From positions 1 to 64,000 of the forward strand of contig CAWUHX010000143.1 in NCBI GenBank assembly GCA_963922205.1: a stretch of 64,000 bases of DNA. Direction: 5' to 3'. The stretch is from Romanomermis culicivorax (taxonomy: Eukaryota; Nematoda; Enoplea; Mermithida; Mermithidae). Shown here one piece after another: positions 21,474 through 34,400 of the stretch (position 1 is the first letter of the stretch; each line of letters begins with the position of its first letter). The notes beneath the pieces were generated by a model, which did no database searches, had not been told where the DNA came from, and worked only from the letters and a program-made list of their open reading frames with translations. The position numbers were made by a program, and so were the translations under genes.

Positions 21474-21915
21474 GGTGAAGAACCAAAATCCAGTAATTTT
21501 ATTTTTCCTTCATTTAGTTTGATGGAATTCATTATATTGTATAGCCTTTAAGTTGTAATCTTCTTCCCAATTTCGGCTGAATCTTCACCATAAAACATCA
21601 GCATATTGAGCTTGCATGGGCTTAATGATGAGTACTCCTAAAATTACATATACAACGTATTTAATTGTGTATAGGTGCACATTATATTACCTCTAATTTT
21701 TGCCCTAAGTCGTATTAAAAATAATTCAAATGATGCAGGTGACATTGGAAATATGACTGCTTTTTTACAAGTACTGATGAGGGAATAAGAGCTGGCAGAT
21801 TATTCTTTCAAGAGTTTGAGAAAGGAATTTACAGTTTGTTTATTCAGCTCAATTGTTGCTAAATTTAGGCTCTCGAATTGACCATCTTCATCGCAGCATG
21901 CACGTATGTCAGCAT
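21474..21915. other. Polinton-internal stretch without a supported gene
   Basis: No open frame with recognisable features on either strand; probably decayed sequence of the flanking unknown genes. Confidence 0.4.
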
Positions 21916-22254
21916 TTAATGGTACTGATTTCTGACATAGGTGCCAATATTCATGCATATTTCATGTAGAGGGCAAAATAAGTATTTTTTGATAAAGTGT
22001 GCAACATTCTGTCTACCACTGGCATTGACTGAATACATTGCAATTCCATCATTCTTTATTTGCATCAAAATGAATGATTTTTCCTTTTGAATAGAGAAAT
22101 TGCTTGTTAAAGCGGGTGCTCCAGTGTCATGTAGAATTGACCAAAAGAATCCTCTGACGAACAGCATAAAACATATACTCGATGCTATTTTTCCATACCT
22201 CTTGTTGTCAAACATCCGGATTAAAAGGCATTGCGGAGGCCGATGTGGGGGCAT
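21916..22254 (-). CDS. Polinton-internal protein of unknown function (about 112 aa)
   Basis: ATG at 22254 (MPPHRPPQ) to a stop at 21916, just downstream of the packaging ATPase. Contains ICFMLFVRGFFWSILHDTG, a hydrophobic patch, and GRQNVAHFIKKYLFCP. Intact frame. No family recognised. Confidence 0.4.
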   Translation of the reverse strand: MPPHRPPQCLLIRMFDNKRYGKIASSICFMLFVRGFFWSILHDTGAPALTSNFSIQKEKSFILMQIKNDGIAMYSVNASGRQNVAHFIKKYLFCPLHEICMNIGTYVRNQYH

Positions 22255-22406
22255 ACCATTTAACACATTATATACCCTTTTGGTTGTTGTATCAAACTAT
22301 ATTTACTCAGCAGTGCATGAGTTATCCATAATAGAAGCAATTTATCAGTAGATGCTTATAAAAAAAATGATCCATGCTGATAAGTTGATGGCCTATGTAT
22401 CTTTTA

Positions 22407-23004
22407 TCATGGTACATATATAATCATAGCTGTGTCAGTTGGGAAGATATTTGTCCTAACTCTAAATTTATCTGGTGCGTCTTGCATCTTCAAAGGCTTC
22501 GATAAAGTGTTTAGAACCTGGAAAAATTTGCCTTCCCAATTTCTGTACCTGTAGTCTACTTGCTGGATTTTTCATTAGCACCAAATATTGAGCATTTATT
22601 CTGCTTGTTCTCATTCCTTCAAAAAAAGCATTTTGAACAATGTGTATAACTGATAAATTCCAGTGATGAGAGCCTCTTCTAAACAACTCATTGAGCCTCT
22701 TGCCATTTATCATTTCCTGCATCATGTCATCCAGAACTAATAATTGAGGCTGCTATTTGAAGCTTTTCAAAACCTCGATAGATGGTAATCCTTCGAGGAA
22801 AGAAACATTGCTACATTCATTTTGCAAATCAGGATAAGTATTCTGCCATTCAGTATAACACTATATGATTCTCATTGGTACTGGTTCAATCATTTGTTTG
22901 GCAAACAAGATTAGTTTTTTCACAAACTCAGTTTTTCCTGATTTGGTAGAAGCTGAGACAAAACAATTGAAAGGGTGCTTCCAAGCGAAGTTAAAAGTAG
23001 CCAT
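22407..23004 (-). pseudogene. Polinton FtsK/HerA-type packaging ATPase, broken
   Basis: ATG 23004 opens FAWKHPFNCFVSASTKSGKT with Walker A (STKSGKT); Walker B is LLVLDD, followed by the Polinton-typical DELFRRGSHHWNLSVIHIVQ-like segment and the sensor-type ALVLMKNPASR region. Two TAG codons interrupt the frame (before the CYTEWQ segment and before QPQLLVLDD). A frameshift near 22475 separates the conserved C-terminus (RVRTNIFP), which ends at TGA 22407. In intact elements it would pump DNA into the capsid. Confidence 0.82.
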
Positions 23005-23091
23005 TTTATTAACCATATAGAACACATGAATAAGCAAATTAACACATCAATATTTATACTTTCCATCCATAACGTACAGTTGTAAAATCTT

Positions 23092-23684
23092 TTACAATAA
23101 TGTGTTTATCATATACAACTCTAAATTTTTTTGTATAGGTCTAATTACAACAGTATGTTCCCATCTTCTATCAATTCTTTCAGATACAACATTAATTTCT
23201 TCTGTATTATTACATATAATGAATGATTTTACCATTTGTTTTAAACTTTCTAAGTTGACTTGTTTTGCTACCTTGTGGTTTAATGTAATACCACGAACTT
23301 TTGTTACAAAATGCAGTTTCTCATCGTTTGTACTATATACACAGTAGGAGTGGTTCCTTGGACCGCTGCTGATAAATTCCATAATGTAAGATCCCTGGCC
23401 ATAATCCTTCAACTCATCCATCATTTTGCCTAAAGACCATCAAATTGGTACTTTATATTAATTGGTATCCCTAATGTTTGACAAATAAATGACACTATCA
23501 GTGTCAAAATATAAAACACGTCACTCCAACTTTTTGATATAAGAGTAAAGCGTTAGCCGGGCTTGTGTTGTCATATAAGCTGCAATCTCAGGGTTGATGT
23601 ATGCCAATGTTAGGACAAAGTCTTCTTTCTCTGTGTAGCTGACAGCAATCAGGGGTTCAAATAATGTTGCAGATTAGTAAAATA
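23092..23684 (-). pseudogene. Polinton DNA polymerase B, C-terminal part (palm motif C), left of the insertion
   Basis: Protein-primed family B polymerase. AAYMTTQARLTLY and YFDTDSVIY (motif C, DTD at 23497-23505) are visible, then LGKMMDELKDYG and GPRNHSYCVYST. Nonsense codons occur just before RVLYFDTDS and in the stretch to MMDEL. The frame continues that of the part at 37730-40313 once the retrotransposon and one TSD are left out of account. Confidence 0.85.
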
Positions 23685-23688
23685 AACT

Positions 23689-24168
23689 TGTTGAGGTGGT
23701 CTCAGGTGCACGTGTTCAGCTTCCGGCGTCGGTGCGCAGGCGGTTGGACGCGGCAAAAAGTGGCCGAAAGAAATGATAAATTTGCATAGGTTATTTCTGC
23801 CACTGTTTCGCGTTTTTGCTGTCTTTTTATCAGTGTTAAAAAAAGACTTATTTTTATGGAGCGTCACCGCCATCGTCTTTATTATAAGATTTTTGTTTAT
23901 TATTTTATATTGGCGTCGCCCTTCGTCACCCAATACACTTTGGACCTGTAAGTGTATTGTTTTGTGAGCGTAGTGGAAGGAGTTTTTAAGATTAGGAGTG
24001 GAGACTCGGGTAGGAGCTCCTGAGGTACGTGTCAAGGTGTTCTGCCTGAGGTTTGGTGAAAGTTCTGGCGAGTATCTGGTGAAACGTCTGGGAGAGTTTT
24101 GGTGTTGTTGTTGTTGTTAGCCTGTGGTCAGAACTGTTGCATAGTATTGACCCCACAGCAGCCTAACA
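23689..24168 (+). repeat. 5' LTR
   Basis: 480 bp, TGTTGAGG...CCTAACA. Contains an AT-rich tattttatattgg (about 23904) that could be a TATA region, a GTAAGT splice-donor-like site at 23948 and a gtt microsatellite (24103-24118). Confidence 0.96.
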
Positions 24169-24170
24169 AG

Positions 24171-24188
24171 TGGTGGACTCTTAACGCC
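24171..24188 (+). promoter_or_regulatory. Putative primer-binding site
   Basis: tggtggactcttaacgcc begins two bases after the 5' LTR and starts with TGG, complementary to the CCA end of a tRNA. The tRNA species cannot be named by eye. Confidence 0.6.
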
Positions 24189-24276
24189 TCTCACGACGGA
24201 TAACCGGAGAACCACCAGAAAAATAACTAAACCTCCTGGGTTTTACTTGCAGTCACATACCGGAAAAGTTAAAAAG

Positions 24277-27200
24277 ATGAGTATTCCGGTAGGAAAAATG
24301 TTGAGGACTCCTCCTAGGTCACATGAACCTAGTGTTTCGAATCTCGACTCTGCTGAAGAACACGCAGCGGTAGAAAAGGTTCAAGCACAGGCGCCTGAGA
24401 CTGAAGGAAGGAGAGAGAGTAGAAATGCCGAAGTGGCAAAAATGGAAGAGGAGTTGAGGAAGAGTAGTTTTGAGATGGCTAGGTTAGCCGAGATTGAAAC
24501 TACGGTAAGTGGTAGTGTCAGAGGTCAGCAGACCTTTGAAAGAGAGAGACCGACGTCGCCCTCGAAGTTGGTCCACCCGATGGCCGAGACGCTGGAGGAG
24601 ATTAGATGGAAATCGAAACCGGCGTGGAGGTCAAACATGGTGGATATGAATTACGACGAATATTACGAGGACGCGCCGGCTGATTTATACGACGACAAAT
24701 ATTCGAGGCGATACGAGCCCGAAATTACGAACTGGAGTCGACGAGAGGATCCAAGGGATCGAGTCGATCCCAAGGGTTTACGATTTAATGCGCTGGAGAA
24801 AAAGGTCGAATTATTGATCAAAGTTATTGAAAGCGCGCAGGTCAAGGAAAAAGAAACAGAGGATGATCAACGGAGGAAGATAGGTGAGTCTTCTTACCTT
24901 GAGAATAGAGTTGAGACAGTTAGTGAACCTAAGAGAGAGGTTCATTCAGAAGTTTATGTCAGGTCTCTAGATGATAGAGACAAATATTCGGCTAGAGATA
25001 GAGGTTGGACTGAGGAGCCGCAGAGTTCGAGGAATGCTGAACAAGCACAATCGAATGCCTACGGTTACTCAGAGAATAGGAGGTCGAGGGAAAGGAAGGT
25101 GACTATTTGCGACGAATCGTCCCAGGGAGAGGATAGGTTTTCTCGTCCTACTCCTTGGAGAGATACCGCAAATAGAGCTGACCTTAGCCCTGAGAGGAGG
25201 AGAAAGAAGAGGTCAAAGAGTAGAAAGAGATCTCACAGATCAAGAGCTAGGAGTAGACATTACTCAGATAGCGATAATAGCAGTTCATCTACGTCGAACT
25301 CTAGCTCAAGTGTGGAAGTTGATGTGAGAGATGTGGTAAAGGCCTTGAAACATAGACCTTTACATGATAGTATAAAGCCGACGGAGGCTTTGAAATTTTT
25401 TACTGATCTGGAAAGTGAATTTCTGGAGAATACGGCTGATAAAGTGAAAAAGGAGTGTTTGAGAAGGTTGTCTCAGAACACGGCGAGGAGGATAGCGAGA
25501 ACATCCTCAAGTTATACAGAAGCGCGGAGAAATATTTTAAAGTATCTCGCGCCGACTTATGATTTGACGATGCTCAAGAGAGAGTTGTTCAATATGAAAC
25601 AGGAAGAAGGCGAGTCAGCCTTAGAGTTTTTAAAGAGGTTGAGTAATCATGTGGATCTGGTCTATGCAGATCAGAGTGATCAAGTAAGGCAAGAGAATAT
25701 TATTAATGCCTTCATTTATAAGAGTAGTCCGTTGTATCAGACGGAGTTGCAGGATGTATTGCCATCGATGAAAACTTGGCAAGACCTTGCATACGCCGTA
25801 ACTCAGATTGATAAGAAGTATAAGAATGTGTTTACTGCTTTTGGAGCCAAGGATAAACCGATTGTAGTGAATCAAGTTGTAGCGGAGGAGATGTGCCCGG
25901 AAATTGCTTTTGTAGGGAATGCTCCGTATGGAAGTACTAAAAAGTATAACCAGACGAAGTCAAGACCACAAAATCAGTTGCAAAAGGCAGTGGAAGAGGA
26001 GAGAAATGAGGAGAATGCTGAAGAGATGCTACCTGGTCCATCGCCTCGTGATGTCAAAAAGTCTAACGAGGAGCAGGCCAAGGAGTCTTTTTTAGCTATT
26101 CTCTCAAAGGAATGGCTACAATTGGTTCAGAAAGTAGATAAATTACAAGTTACTCAGAGTGAAGCCTTAAAAGAGTTGACTACTGTGAAGGCTGCGTCTG
26201 CTGAAAAGCAGAAGCAGTTGAAGCAGCAGAGACCCTATTGCATATATCATAAGAATAATACGCATGCTACGGAGGAGTGTAAGACATTAGCATACCGGCG
26301 TCAGCAGCAGCAACGCGGTGGATTTAACCGTGGCATGTCTAATCAGTATTATGGTGGTGATAGGAATGCTTCATATAGAGGAAGTTTTAGAGGTAGAGGT
26401 GGACCTCAATTTGGATTTAGAGGAAGAGGAAGAGGTGCCTATTATGTAGGATTCCCCGAAGAAGATCAAATGTACGGGTATGACCCAGAGTTTGAGAGAT
26501 ACAGGGAATTCTGCAGACTTAGGGAACAAGGCATCCAGTTGCAGAGACAGCCTCAGTTGATGTTACCTGCACCAACTAGTCAACCTGCTATTCAGGGTAG
26601 TACCGTCCAGGATCAGTCTGGATCATTTGTTTCGAACCAGTCGCAACCTAGTTCGCATAACGTGATGGTGACAAGCCGTACGGATGTGGATGATGAAAGC
26701 GAACAGAGTAGAAACAAATCTTCTAGTTTGGTTCTCGGAAGTATTATTCACCTGGATAAGGTGACACCTCTAGAAAAAGTGAAAGAAAGAGATTTGGCTC
26801 ATGTGAAATATGGAAGGAAAGCAATGGACATAGAGAGAAGGTTGTTGGAAAATTATCCGAAAACGGTTCCGTTCTATATAAATGTAGTTATCAAAGAAAC
26901 GGCTACCAGAGCTTTAATTGATACAGGAGCTCAGTGTACAGTCATGTCTTCTAAGCTCCTGAAAAGGGCATTAGACGTTGATTATACAGTGTACCCTCGT
27001 ATCCTTAAAGTGACTGTAGCTGATGGAAAAATAGTGCATGCCTATGGGTATGTACCAGTTTGTATGAAGACTGAATTCGGAAGTTTTCCAGTCAATGCTA
27101 TAGTGTTGCCAGATGCAGGTGAGGACCTGATCTTGGGCACAGATTTTTTAGCACACCCAGACTTAGGTGTGGTGATTGATTTTAAAAGAAATGCCATGAC

Positions 27201-30200
27201 TATACAGGGCATTGAGAAAAGGATTGACGTAGTTCAAGTCCCTTCTGTAACTACTGTGCAAACGGTAATGGAAGAAGTGACTAAAGTCAGTGTGGCGTCG
27301 ACTGATTGCATAAATCAAATTGTTTATCCAAAAGTTTGTCTGCTAAAGACAACTGTTGCAATTGTTGCATGTAGTAAAACCTACATTCCATATGGAACAG
27401 ATGTTTTGATGAAGGCAAAACTTTGGGATCAACATGGAGATGCCACGTTGAACGGAATTATTGTCGAATCAAAGGATTCTGAAAGGAAGTTCAGAATGGA
27501 GAAAGCGGTTGTAGACGGATCACAAGAGGAGTTTGTAGTACTAATCTCCAATACCACAGGTTCTGGTTGTCGGTTTGAGAGAGATCAAATCATTGGCTAT
27601 ACAGAATCTATGCTAATTGAAGATGATGATACTTATAAAAAGGTGAAGGAAATGAAGAAGATAAAGGAGGAAAAGGAATATCAGACATGTATGGTAAAGG
27701 AAGGAATGCCTGCATTATCAAAAGCTGATTCTGTAGAGTTCTATACTTCACTGTGCAAGATGATATCGAAGGCAAAAATTTCGGAAGAGAAGAAAACGGA
27801 AGCTATAGAGTCTTTGTTGAGGTACAGAGATGTCTTTAGCTTGCCTGGTGATCCGGCTACTACAACCCCAGCTCTGACGTGTAAGATAGATACAGGAGAT
27901 GCAAGACCTGTAGCAAAGAGATATTACAGAGCTTCAATTAATAGTCGGCCAGGAGTAAGGCGACACATAAAGGAGATGTTGGATCAAGGAGTGATCGAGC
28001 CCTCGAAGTCACCGTGGGCTGCACCCTTGTTCCTGGTTGGAAAGAAAGATGGAACTACGAGACCAGTAGTTGATTTTAGAGGTATAAACGAGGTGACCAA
28101 GGATGATAAATATCCCATCCCGAGAATGGATGACTATTTAGATTGCCTTGGAAGAGCTAAGTTCTATACGACTCTAGATTTAAAGTCGGGATATTGGCAG
28201 GTTCCGATGGAGGAGGAGAGCAAGGAGAAAACGGCTTTTATATGCCAAGAGGGCTTGTTTCAGTTTAAAGTGATGCCGTTTGGATTGAAGAATGCACCTG
28301 CTGAATTCCAAAGGATGATGGAGAGAATCCTTGGGGATTTGGTATGGAAAATTTGCCTAGTGTACATAGATGATATTATCATCTTCTCGAATACGTTCGA
28401 GGAACACTTAGAGAATTTGAACTTGGTGCTAGAAGCGTTGAGGAAGGCGAAGTTGACTCTTAAGCCAGAGAAATGTGAATTTCTTCCCGAGAAGGTGCAC
28501 TTTTTAGGACACATCTTGGATGCGAACGGAATTTCTCCGGATCCTAAGAAGGTCAAGGCGATAACGGAATTTCCATTCCCGGATTCTGTTAAGAAAATGC
28601 AAAGATTCCTAGGTATGCTACAATGGTGTAAGAAGTTTATACCAGACCTAGCAGCACTAGCTGAACCCTTGTACAAATTAACAGGCAAGAAGGGAACATG
28701 GAATGTGACGGAGTTGCATTACACAACTTTTGAGAAGCTCAAAGTAGCATTGACCTCAGTACCTTTCTTAAGACATCCAATTTTAGATGGATCTGCACGA
28801 TTCATTCTTCAAACGGATGCCAGTGGAATTGCATTGGGAGCAGTGTTATGTCAGGAGACTGACTCGGAACGTTGGGTAGTTGCCTACAATAGTCGGATAT
28901 TGCGGGCAGAAGAAAGGAAATGGTGCGCCACCGAAAGAGAATGCTTAGCTGTGGTTTACGGCCTTAAAATTTACAAACATTATCTTTTGGGCCAAAAGGT
29001 CAGGATTCAAACTGACCACAAACCATTATTATCAATGAGGGTCAACACACAGACTAATGACAAACTCAAGAGGTGGTACGCATTCATTTGCCAGTTTAAT
29101 CACAAGTTGGAGTACGTGCCTGGCAGACAGAATGCCATGGCTGATTTTCTCTCCAGAAAGGAGGAACCAGATGAGCAGAAAGAGAAGTTGCCACCAAAAT
29201 GGGAGCTTATCTTTCAGAAGGAAGAAGTGAAATCTCTTACTGAAGACGAAGTCCTTAACCAAAACCACAAAGTTTTAGTGAAACAACTTCGGGAACTCGG
29301 AGGAGATGAAGTGGATGAGGCTGTAGGAGTCTTCACTCCGGTGAAGATGGCCACAGCTTCAGTGGCTTCAAACTATGGTGTCGGTGATGAAACTCAACTT
29401 AATATTTCTCCAGAATTTGATAATTATCGAACGCCTGAGAAATATGAAATTGAGGCAGTAGTCACTAGACAAATGGCAAAAAACTTGCAGCAGGAGGAAA
29501 AAGGACATCCTCCTGGGCAAGCAAAACCTAAAGAAGAGGTGAAGAGAATTTTTGAACCGGAAGAGAAGGAGTTTGAAGAAGCCCCAGAGATTGAAGATGG
29601 TAGACCAAAAGGGCTTATCTCAAACGCCTTGATGTCAAAGTTGCAAGGAAAGGATAAAGATCTAAAAGTGATCTTCGAGAAACTAGGTGCTAATAGTGGC
29701 ACCAAGTCTCAAAGTAACTTTTATATCGATCAAGGGATACGATATAGAGAGACTTTTGGCGAGGCAGAGGATCAAGTTGTTGTCCCCTCTGTTCTCAAAA
29801 AAGTTGTCCTGCATCAGTATCATGGAGCAGTGATAATGACGCATCAAGGGTTTAAGAGAACCCTTGCTATTATCAAAAAGCGGTTCTGGTGGCCGAGCAT
29901 CGAGAAGGATGTTCGGAGCTGGATCAGCTTTTGTCCGATATGTCAAATTGTGACTCCAGGAAAGGCTACAATTCCGCCATTGAATCCAATCATTCCTAGA
30001 GGACCATTTGACATAGTCTCTGTTGATATTGTGGGAATTTCTCCCATGAGTGAAAAAAGACCGTATGTGATAGTATTTCAAGATTACTTTACAAAATGGG
30101 TAGAAGCAGAAATGATCCCGGATCAATCTGCTGTAACCATTGTGGACAGTTTTCTTCGAAATATTGTGTTCAGGCATGGAACCCCGGTGAAATTGTTGAG

Positions 30201-30927
30201 TGATAACGGTTCATGCTTCACAGCTGATTTGATGACATCAGTGTGTAAATTGTTGGAGTGTCAGAAGATTTTCACAACTGCCTACCATCCACAAGGAAAT
30301 GGAATGGTTGAAAGGTTTAACCAAACCTTGATCAAGCAGCTGCGAAAGGTTGCTATAGAGGATTCAGATAAGTGGGACAGATATTTGCAATCTGTCGTTT
30401 TTGCGTATAATGCCACACCTCATACCTCAACGAAATGTTCTCCATTTGCCTTATTGAGAGGTCATGAGGCTAATTTTGGCATTAGTATTGGTGTTGCTAG
30501 AAACATAGTTCTACCAATGAACTATGAGGCTTATAAGCATATACTAACCGAAAATTTAGTAGAAACTTATGAAGTCATTTCAGAGAATATCAGGAAAGCT
30601 GCGGAGAGCAGTAAAAAGTTTTTTGACCGTAAAGCAAAGGCTCATGATTATTCCGTCAATGATTGGGTTTTGCTGAAAGTCGATAAACAGAAAAAACTGG
30701 GTCTTCCGTGGCAAGGACCGTATGTTGTTACTGATAATAGGAGATTATCAGAGAATGTGCTTGAAATCGCTCACTGGAGAGAGCCGCTGAAAAAGCAGGT
30801 GGTATCCGTGAGCAGGTTAAAGCACTTTCGCTACGAGACCGGCAGATGGCTGCAGTCTAATGACGTGTCATCTAAGGACACGCAGTCTACTGTAGATTCA
30901 AAAATTAGTAGTTACAAACTGCCGTAG
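24277..30927 (+). CDS. Gag-Pol polyprotein of the Ty3/Gypsy retrotransposon
   Basis: 2216 codons from ATG 24277 (the upstream TTG is not needed) to TAG. Gag: charged N-terminus with SR-like stretch ([14 protein letters not shown]), capsid-like helical region ([20 protein letters not shown] to LKRLSNHVD), an unusual C-x2-H-x4-H-x4-C zinc knuckle ([14 protein letters not shown], residues about 655-668) and an RGG patch ([17 protein letters not shown]). Protease: LIDTGA (D882). Reverse transcriptase: [26 protein letters not shown] (1363-1366). RNase H: QTDASG (D1514). Integrase: HHCC finger from H1846 and DDE at D1917, D1976, E2012; no chromodomain seen. Gag and Pol share one frame with no frameshift, so the Gag:Pol ratio must be set another way. 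Confidence 0.97.
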   Translation: MSIPVGKMLRTPPRSHEPSVSNLDSAEEHAAVEKVQAQAPETEGRRESRNAEVAKMEEELRKSSFEMARLAEIETTVSGSVRGQQTFERERPTSPSKLVHPMAETLEEIRWKSKPAWRSNMVDMNYDEYYEDAPADLYDDKYSRRYEPEITNWSRREDPRDRVDPKGLRFNALEKKVELLIKVIESAQVKEKETEDDQRRKIGESSYLENRVETVSEPKREVHSEVYVRSLDDRDKYSARDRGWTEEPQSSRNAEQAQSNAYGYSENRRSRERKVTICDESSQGEDRFSRPTPWRDTANRADLSPERRRKKRSKSRKRSHRSRARSRHYSDSDNSSSSTSNSSSSVEVDVRDVVKALKHRPLHDSIKPTEALKFFTDLESEFLENTADKVKKECLRRLSQNTARRIARTSSSYTEARRNILKYLAPTYDLTMLKRELFNMKQEEGESALEFLKRLSNHVDLVYADQSDQVRQENIINAFIYKSSPLYQTELQDVLPSMKTWQDLAYAVTQIDKKYKNVFTAFGAKDKPIVVNQVVAEEMCPEIAFVGNAPYGSTKKYNQTKSRPQNQLQKAVEEERNEENAEEMLPGPSPRDVKKSNEEQAKESFLAILSKEWLQLVQKVDKLQVTQSEALKELTTVKAASAEKQKQLKQQRPYCIYHKNNTHATEECKTLAYRRQQQQRGGFNRGMSNQYYGGDRNASYRGSFRGRGGPQFGFRGRGRGAYYVGFPEEDQMYGYDPEFERYREFCRLREQGIQLQRQPQLMLPAPTSQPAIQGSTVQDQSGSFVSNQSQPSSHNVMVTSRTDVDDESEQSRNKSSSLVLGSIIHLDKVTPLEKVKERDLAHVKYGRKAMDIERRLLENYPKTVPFYINVVIKETATRALIDTGAQCTVMSSKLLKRALDVDYTVYPRILKVTVADGKIVHAYGYVPVCMKTEFGSFPVNAIVLPDAGEDLILGTDFLAHPDLGVVIDFKRNAMTIQGIEKRIDVVQVPSVTTVQTVMEEVTKVSVASTDCINQIVYPKVCLLKTTVAIVACSKTYIPYGTDVLMKAKLWDQHGDATLNGIIVESKDSERKFRMEKAVVDGSQEEFVVLISNTTGSGCRFERDQIIGYTESMLIEDDDTYKKVKEMKKIKEEKEYQTCMVKEGMPALSKADSVEFYTSLCKMISKAKISEEKKTEAIESLLRYRDVFSLPGDPATTTPALTCKIDTGDARPVAKRYYRASINSRPGVRRHIKEMLDQGVIEPSKSPWAAPLFLVGKKDGTTRPVVDFRGINEVTKDDKYPIPRMDDYLDCLGRAKFYTTLDLKSGYWQVPMEEESKEKTAFICQEGLFQFKVMPFGLKNAPAEFQRMMERILGDLVWKICLVYIDDIIIFSNTFEEHLENLNLVLEALRKAKLTLKPEKCEFLPEKVHFLGHILDANGISPDPKKVKAITEFPFPDSVKKMQRFLGMLQWCKKFIPDLAALAEPLYKLTGKKGTWNVTELHYTTFEKLKVALTSVPFLRHPILDGSARFILQTDASGIALGAVLCQETDSERWVVAYNSRILRAEERKWCATERECLAVVYGLKIYKHYLLGQKVRIQTDHKPLLSMRVNTQTNDKLKRWYAFICQFNHKLEYVPGRQNAMADFLSRKEEPDEQKEKLPPKWELIFQKEEVKSLTEDEVLNQNHKVLVKQLRELGGDEVDEAVGVFTPVKMATASVASNYGVGDETQLNISPEFDNYRTPEKYEIEAVVTRQMAKNLQQEEKGHPPGQAKPKEEVKRIFEPEEKEFEEAPEIEDGRPKGLISNALMSKLQGKDKDLKVIFEKLGANSGTKSQSNFYIDQGIRYRETFGEAEDQVVVPSVLKKVVLHQYHGAVIMTHQGFKRTLAIIKKRFWWPSIEKDVRSWISFCPICQIVTPGKATIPPLNPIIPRGPFDIVSVDIVGISPMSEKRPYVIVFQDYFTKWVEAEMIPDQSAVTIVDSFLRNIVFRHGTPVKLLSDNGSCFTADLMTSVCKLLECQKIFTTAYHPQGNGMVERFNQTLIKQLRKVAIEDSDKWDRYLQSVVFAYNATPHTSTKCSPFALLRGHEANFGISIGVARNIVLPMNYEAYKHILTENLVETYEVISENIRKAAESSKKFFDRKAKAHDYSVNDWVLLKVDKQKKLGLPWQGPYVVTDNRRLSENVLEIAHWREPLKKQVVSVSRLKHFRYETGRWLQSNDVSSKDTQSTVDSKISSYKLP

Positions 30928-31402
30928 CGCATAGCGCTGGTTTTTTCGCGTATGTGTGTGCGTATGAATACCCCCCCATATTTTTTCGTCCCGAATTGTG
31001 TATTTAAGTACAAATTGTAATTATTTGTAATTATTTATGTATTTATCGCGTATTTATCGTGTATTTTTAAATTTTTCTCGCGTAAATCTAAAAAATTTCT
31101 CAAAATTTTTGGTAAAAAACCACTCTTCGTAAAAAACCTAAATTTCTAAAATTTTTTCGCGGCCTAAATTTTAAATTTCCCCGAGTCCGAATAATTTTTT
31201 CGGAGGAAATAGGTAGTTGTTGCCCCCCAATTCTGTGAATATTGGAAGAATTGGGAAAACCGCTGAGTTTTAGAGTGAAAATAGACAAAAAGTAGCGAAA
31301 GCGGAAAATTTGTCGATTTTTCAGCTCTTATAAAAATTATCAAAAAAATTTTCGAAAATTGATAGCGCGGAATTTGAAGAATTTGAGAAAGAAGCGGTCG
31401 AG
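30928..31402. other. Spacer between pol and the exonuclease gene
   Basis: AT-rich and non-coding, with repeated cgcgtatttatcgtgtattt motifs (about 31045-31068). It could hold a promoter or splice acceptor for the 3' genes; nothing decisive is visible. Confidence 0.4.
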
Positions 31403-34400
31403 ATGTCCAGGCCCCCCAATGGACGCCGGACAAAGCAATACTTGGTCACGGACCCCCACGTGACCTACGGTCAGCCGCAGGTGCGGCAGAATAATCGGTA
31501 TTTCCTAGTCGATGGTAAGGGACCTAAGTTATTAAACTTAGTTAATCTAAAAATTAATTGGGCAAAGCAGGATGTTAAAGCCCACGGGTGTCTAGACGAA
31601 GGCCTAGACAATTGTAATATTTTAGTGGGAACATATTTGTTCTGTCAACTTGAAAAAGTGTGGCAAAGCTGCCCGTAGCGCAAAATTTGGACTTTTTGCG
31701 AAACTACATCATTCCTCTACACACATAGCGAGTTGAATAAATTCGTCTATGTGATGGGGAAGAAGTGGAGTGTAGCAACTAGTCGACTAGGGGTAGATAA
31801 TTTCAAATTTATTTAAATTTCTAAATTCCATCTTTACTTAATTTTCTACGAATTTCCACATTTTGGGTAAATTGTAAAAACATTTTTAAATTTCTTCTTG
31901 GAAATTCTTAATTTATTAGTTGGATAGGCCGTTTTGGGCGTTGGATTGAGACGGCTAGCAGTCGATTGATGGAAGACGCAGGTGGTCTGTGCGTGTACTC
32001 CCGTATAAGGTAGAAGTCGGGGCCGCACTTGTGTTTAACTATCTGCCAACACTAACCCAATATATGTGTGGTACCTTATTTTCCCCTGCTTGCAATTTCT
32101 TTTTTCCTTTTTCTTTTTTGTGCTTACTATCTGTGGTGAAGGTAGAGTCTAACCGATGTGTGTCCGCTTCGAGAAATTTCCATTAAAAAGTTGTAAACAT
32201 TTCGCCTGAATTTTTTAGACTACAATGTCAAGCGCATTGTTAGAGTCGGCGAATTGGAACGGTGGTTCGCCACGAATTTCGGGAGATTTCCGTTGGAATT
32301 GACGGAACCGAAACTGGTCGAAATAGGTAAGGTGGCTGAGATGATCGAAACTCTGAAGGTGAGCAGGTTTCGAGGACAGCCAATTATCAGTTTTGATACC
32401 GAGAAAGTTACTCAAGAGTATGTGAGTAAGGTTTTTGCGACTTCTGGGGTTGATAACCCAAAAGGGAAGGAGTTCGCGAGAGTCATTAGCTTCTCGACGG
32501 TAACTGGAGACACCTTTGTTGTAGATACTACGACAATCATGCCGAAGGAATGGACACTCATTCATGAGCTCTTAGATTCGGACATCCTTCTCGTTGGATA
32601 CAACTTGGTTACAGATCTGGTCGCCATCTGGAATGTTAATGGCGCAGGTAGAAAACACCAGGATGTTGATCTAACACCGGAGATCAAGCATAGAGTAACG
32701 TCTTCATATGGCCGTTATTATGACGTAGCCAAGGTAGGAGATCAGTTGAACGGGAGATTTTTGGCAATGTCTAGGAAGTTGGGACTTTGCCCGGAAACTT
32801 TTAAGCTGAAAGGATTGTTCACGGAGCTGTATCTGGCGGATGTCGGTTATTTCCAAATCAATTTCCGTCAGAGAGCGCAACGTGAGCGATTCTGTAGGCA
32901 CACGTTGACACAGTTTGAAATACGGTATTCAGCACTGGACGCCTACTACTCATTGTTGGTTTTCCTAGCGTTTTTCCACTATGAGTTAGCTATGGAAGTC
33001 GAGGTCGGATTCCAGTATTTTCCGCATGATTTGATGAAAGCGGATCAAATTCAGATAATGGCTTTTAGGTTGTATAGGTTTTTTAACATGATACATGGTG
33101 AAAATTTTCGGCAGACTTTTTGTGGAAGTCCGGAGGTAGAGGAGCCGCAGTCATCGGCTATGTATCACGTGATGAGACAGGAGGTGTATGCCCGTATGGC
33201 TGCCCAAATGGATACCTCATTTGGAGGCTATACGGAGTACAGCTTCCCTCATTACGAGTCAAATCCGAAGAGAGGAAGAGACGTAAGTATACCTAAAGGT
33301 ATTCATCCTGATTATACCGTTAAAGAAAAAAGTAAGAATGTAGACGGTAACGATACGGTAAGTGAGGATGAAGAGTTCGAAGAAGCTTTGTCGGAAAAGC
33401 AGATTAGAACTCGAATTACAAAGAAGGTGGTAGATATGGTGAATCAAGGGAAGAGTTTCAGTAGACTTGATGAACCAGTATCTATGGTTTTATACGAGAA
33501 TTACCTAAGGTATAGGAAAGAAACGAAACAGTTGTTGGAGATAACATCTCTGGAAGTTGATTACCACGTGTATGAACCAGTCAGAGTTTCGAATGGTAAA
33601 GACTCGTATGTAAGACAACACTGGAGTATGGATATCGGTCCTTATTCTGAAATATTGATCGAGGACAATTTTAAGAATTTGGAGTCAGTGTGTAATAAAG
33701 TTCCGCTCACGTTTCATTTATTTTGGCCAGCTTGTAGAGAGGAAGCGGAGGAGTACCTTACCTCTCTCCTTGACCACAACTATTTGAGATCCTTTAGCCC
33801 TGAGGGAAAGGAACAACTCTTGAAGATGTTGTGGAGGGGAGATAGGTATGGTCAGTACTTATCATTTTTGAATAGTCTTCCAGTAACGGAGGTGCATATG
33901 CCAACAAAGGGCGATGCTATTACATGTTGGGGAAATCGTTTCGGATTTCTGCCGATCCGATTTTGGCCCAAGACAAAGTCATGGGAGCAAAGACCGGAAG
34001 ATAAAAGGAAGCATTTGGCGGAGTGTCCGCAGTACAAAGATAATCCGTACTGCTATCAGAGGTTTTACTTCCGCCAGATAGCTGTCCGAGTTCCAGGTTT
34101 GCGATACCCAATAGATATGAGTGAGGACGCAACGAAGGAGAATCAGAAGAAGAGCGTCTTAGCGTATCAACCGGAATACGTTCCAGGTTACGAGCCGCCA
34201 TTTTTCGAGCCGATATTGCCGTCCGATGCTCCAGGTTTCACGATTACGCATATTGGCGATAAGGTTGTAGTGACGCCGACAGGTAAGCAACCAGCAGTGC
34301 CGGTTACAGGCACTGAGGTAAGCACAACGGTGAGTCAGCAATCTGGAGTTGATATGAGTAGTTTGGGTCAGGTGCAGGGGATGCAGGCTGAGCCTGTTGC

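Noticed and set aside
28260..30177. Minus-strand ORFs of 78-164 codons under pol
   Set aside because: Antisense to the gag-pol frame, which is fully supported by RT, RNase H and integrase motifs.
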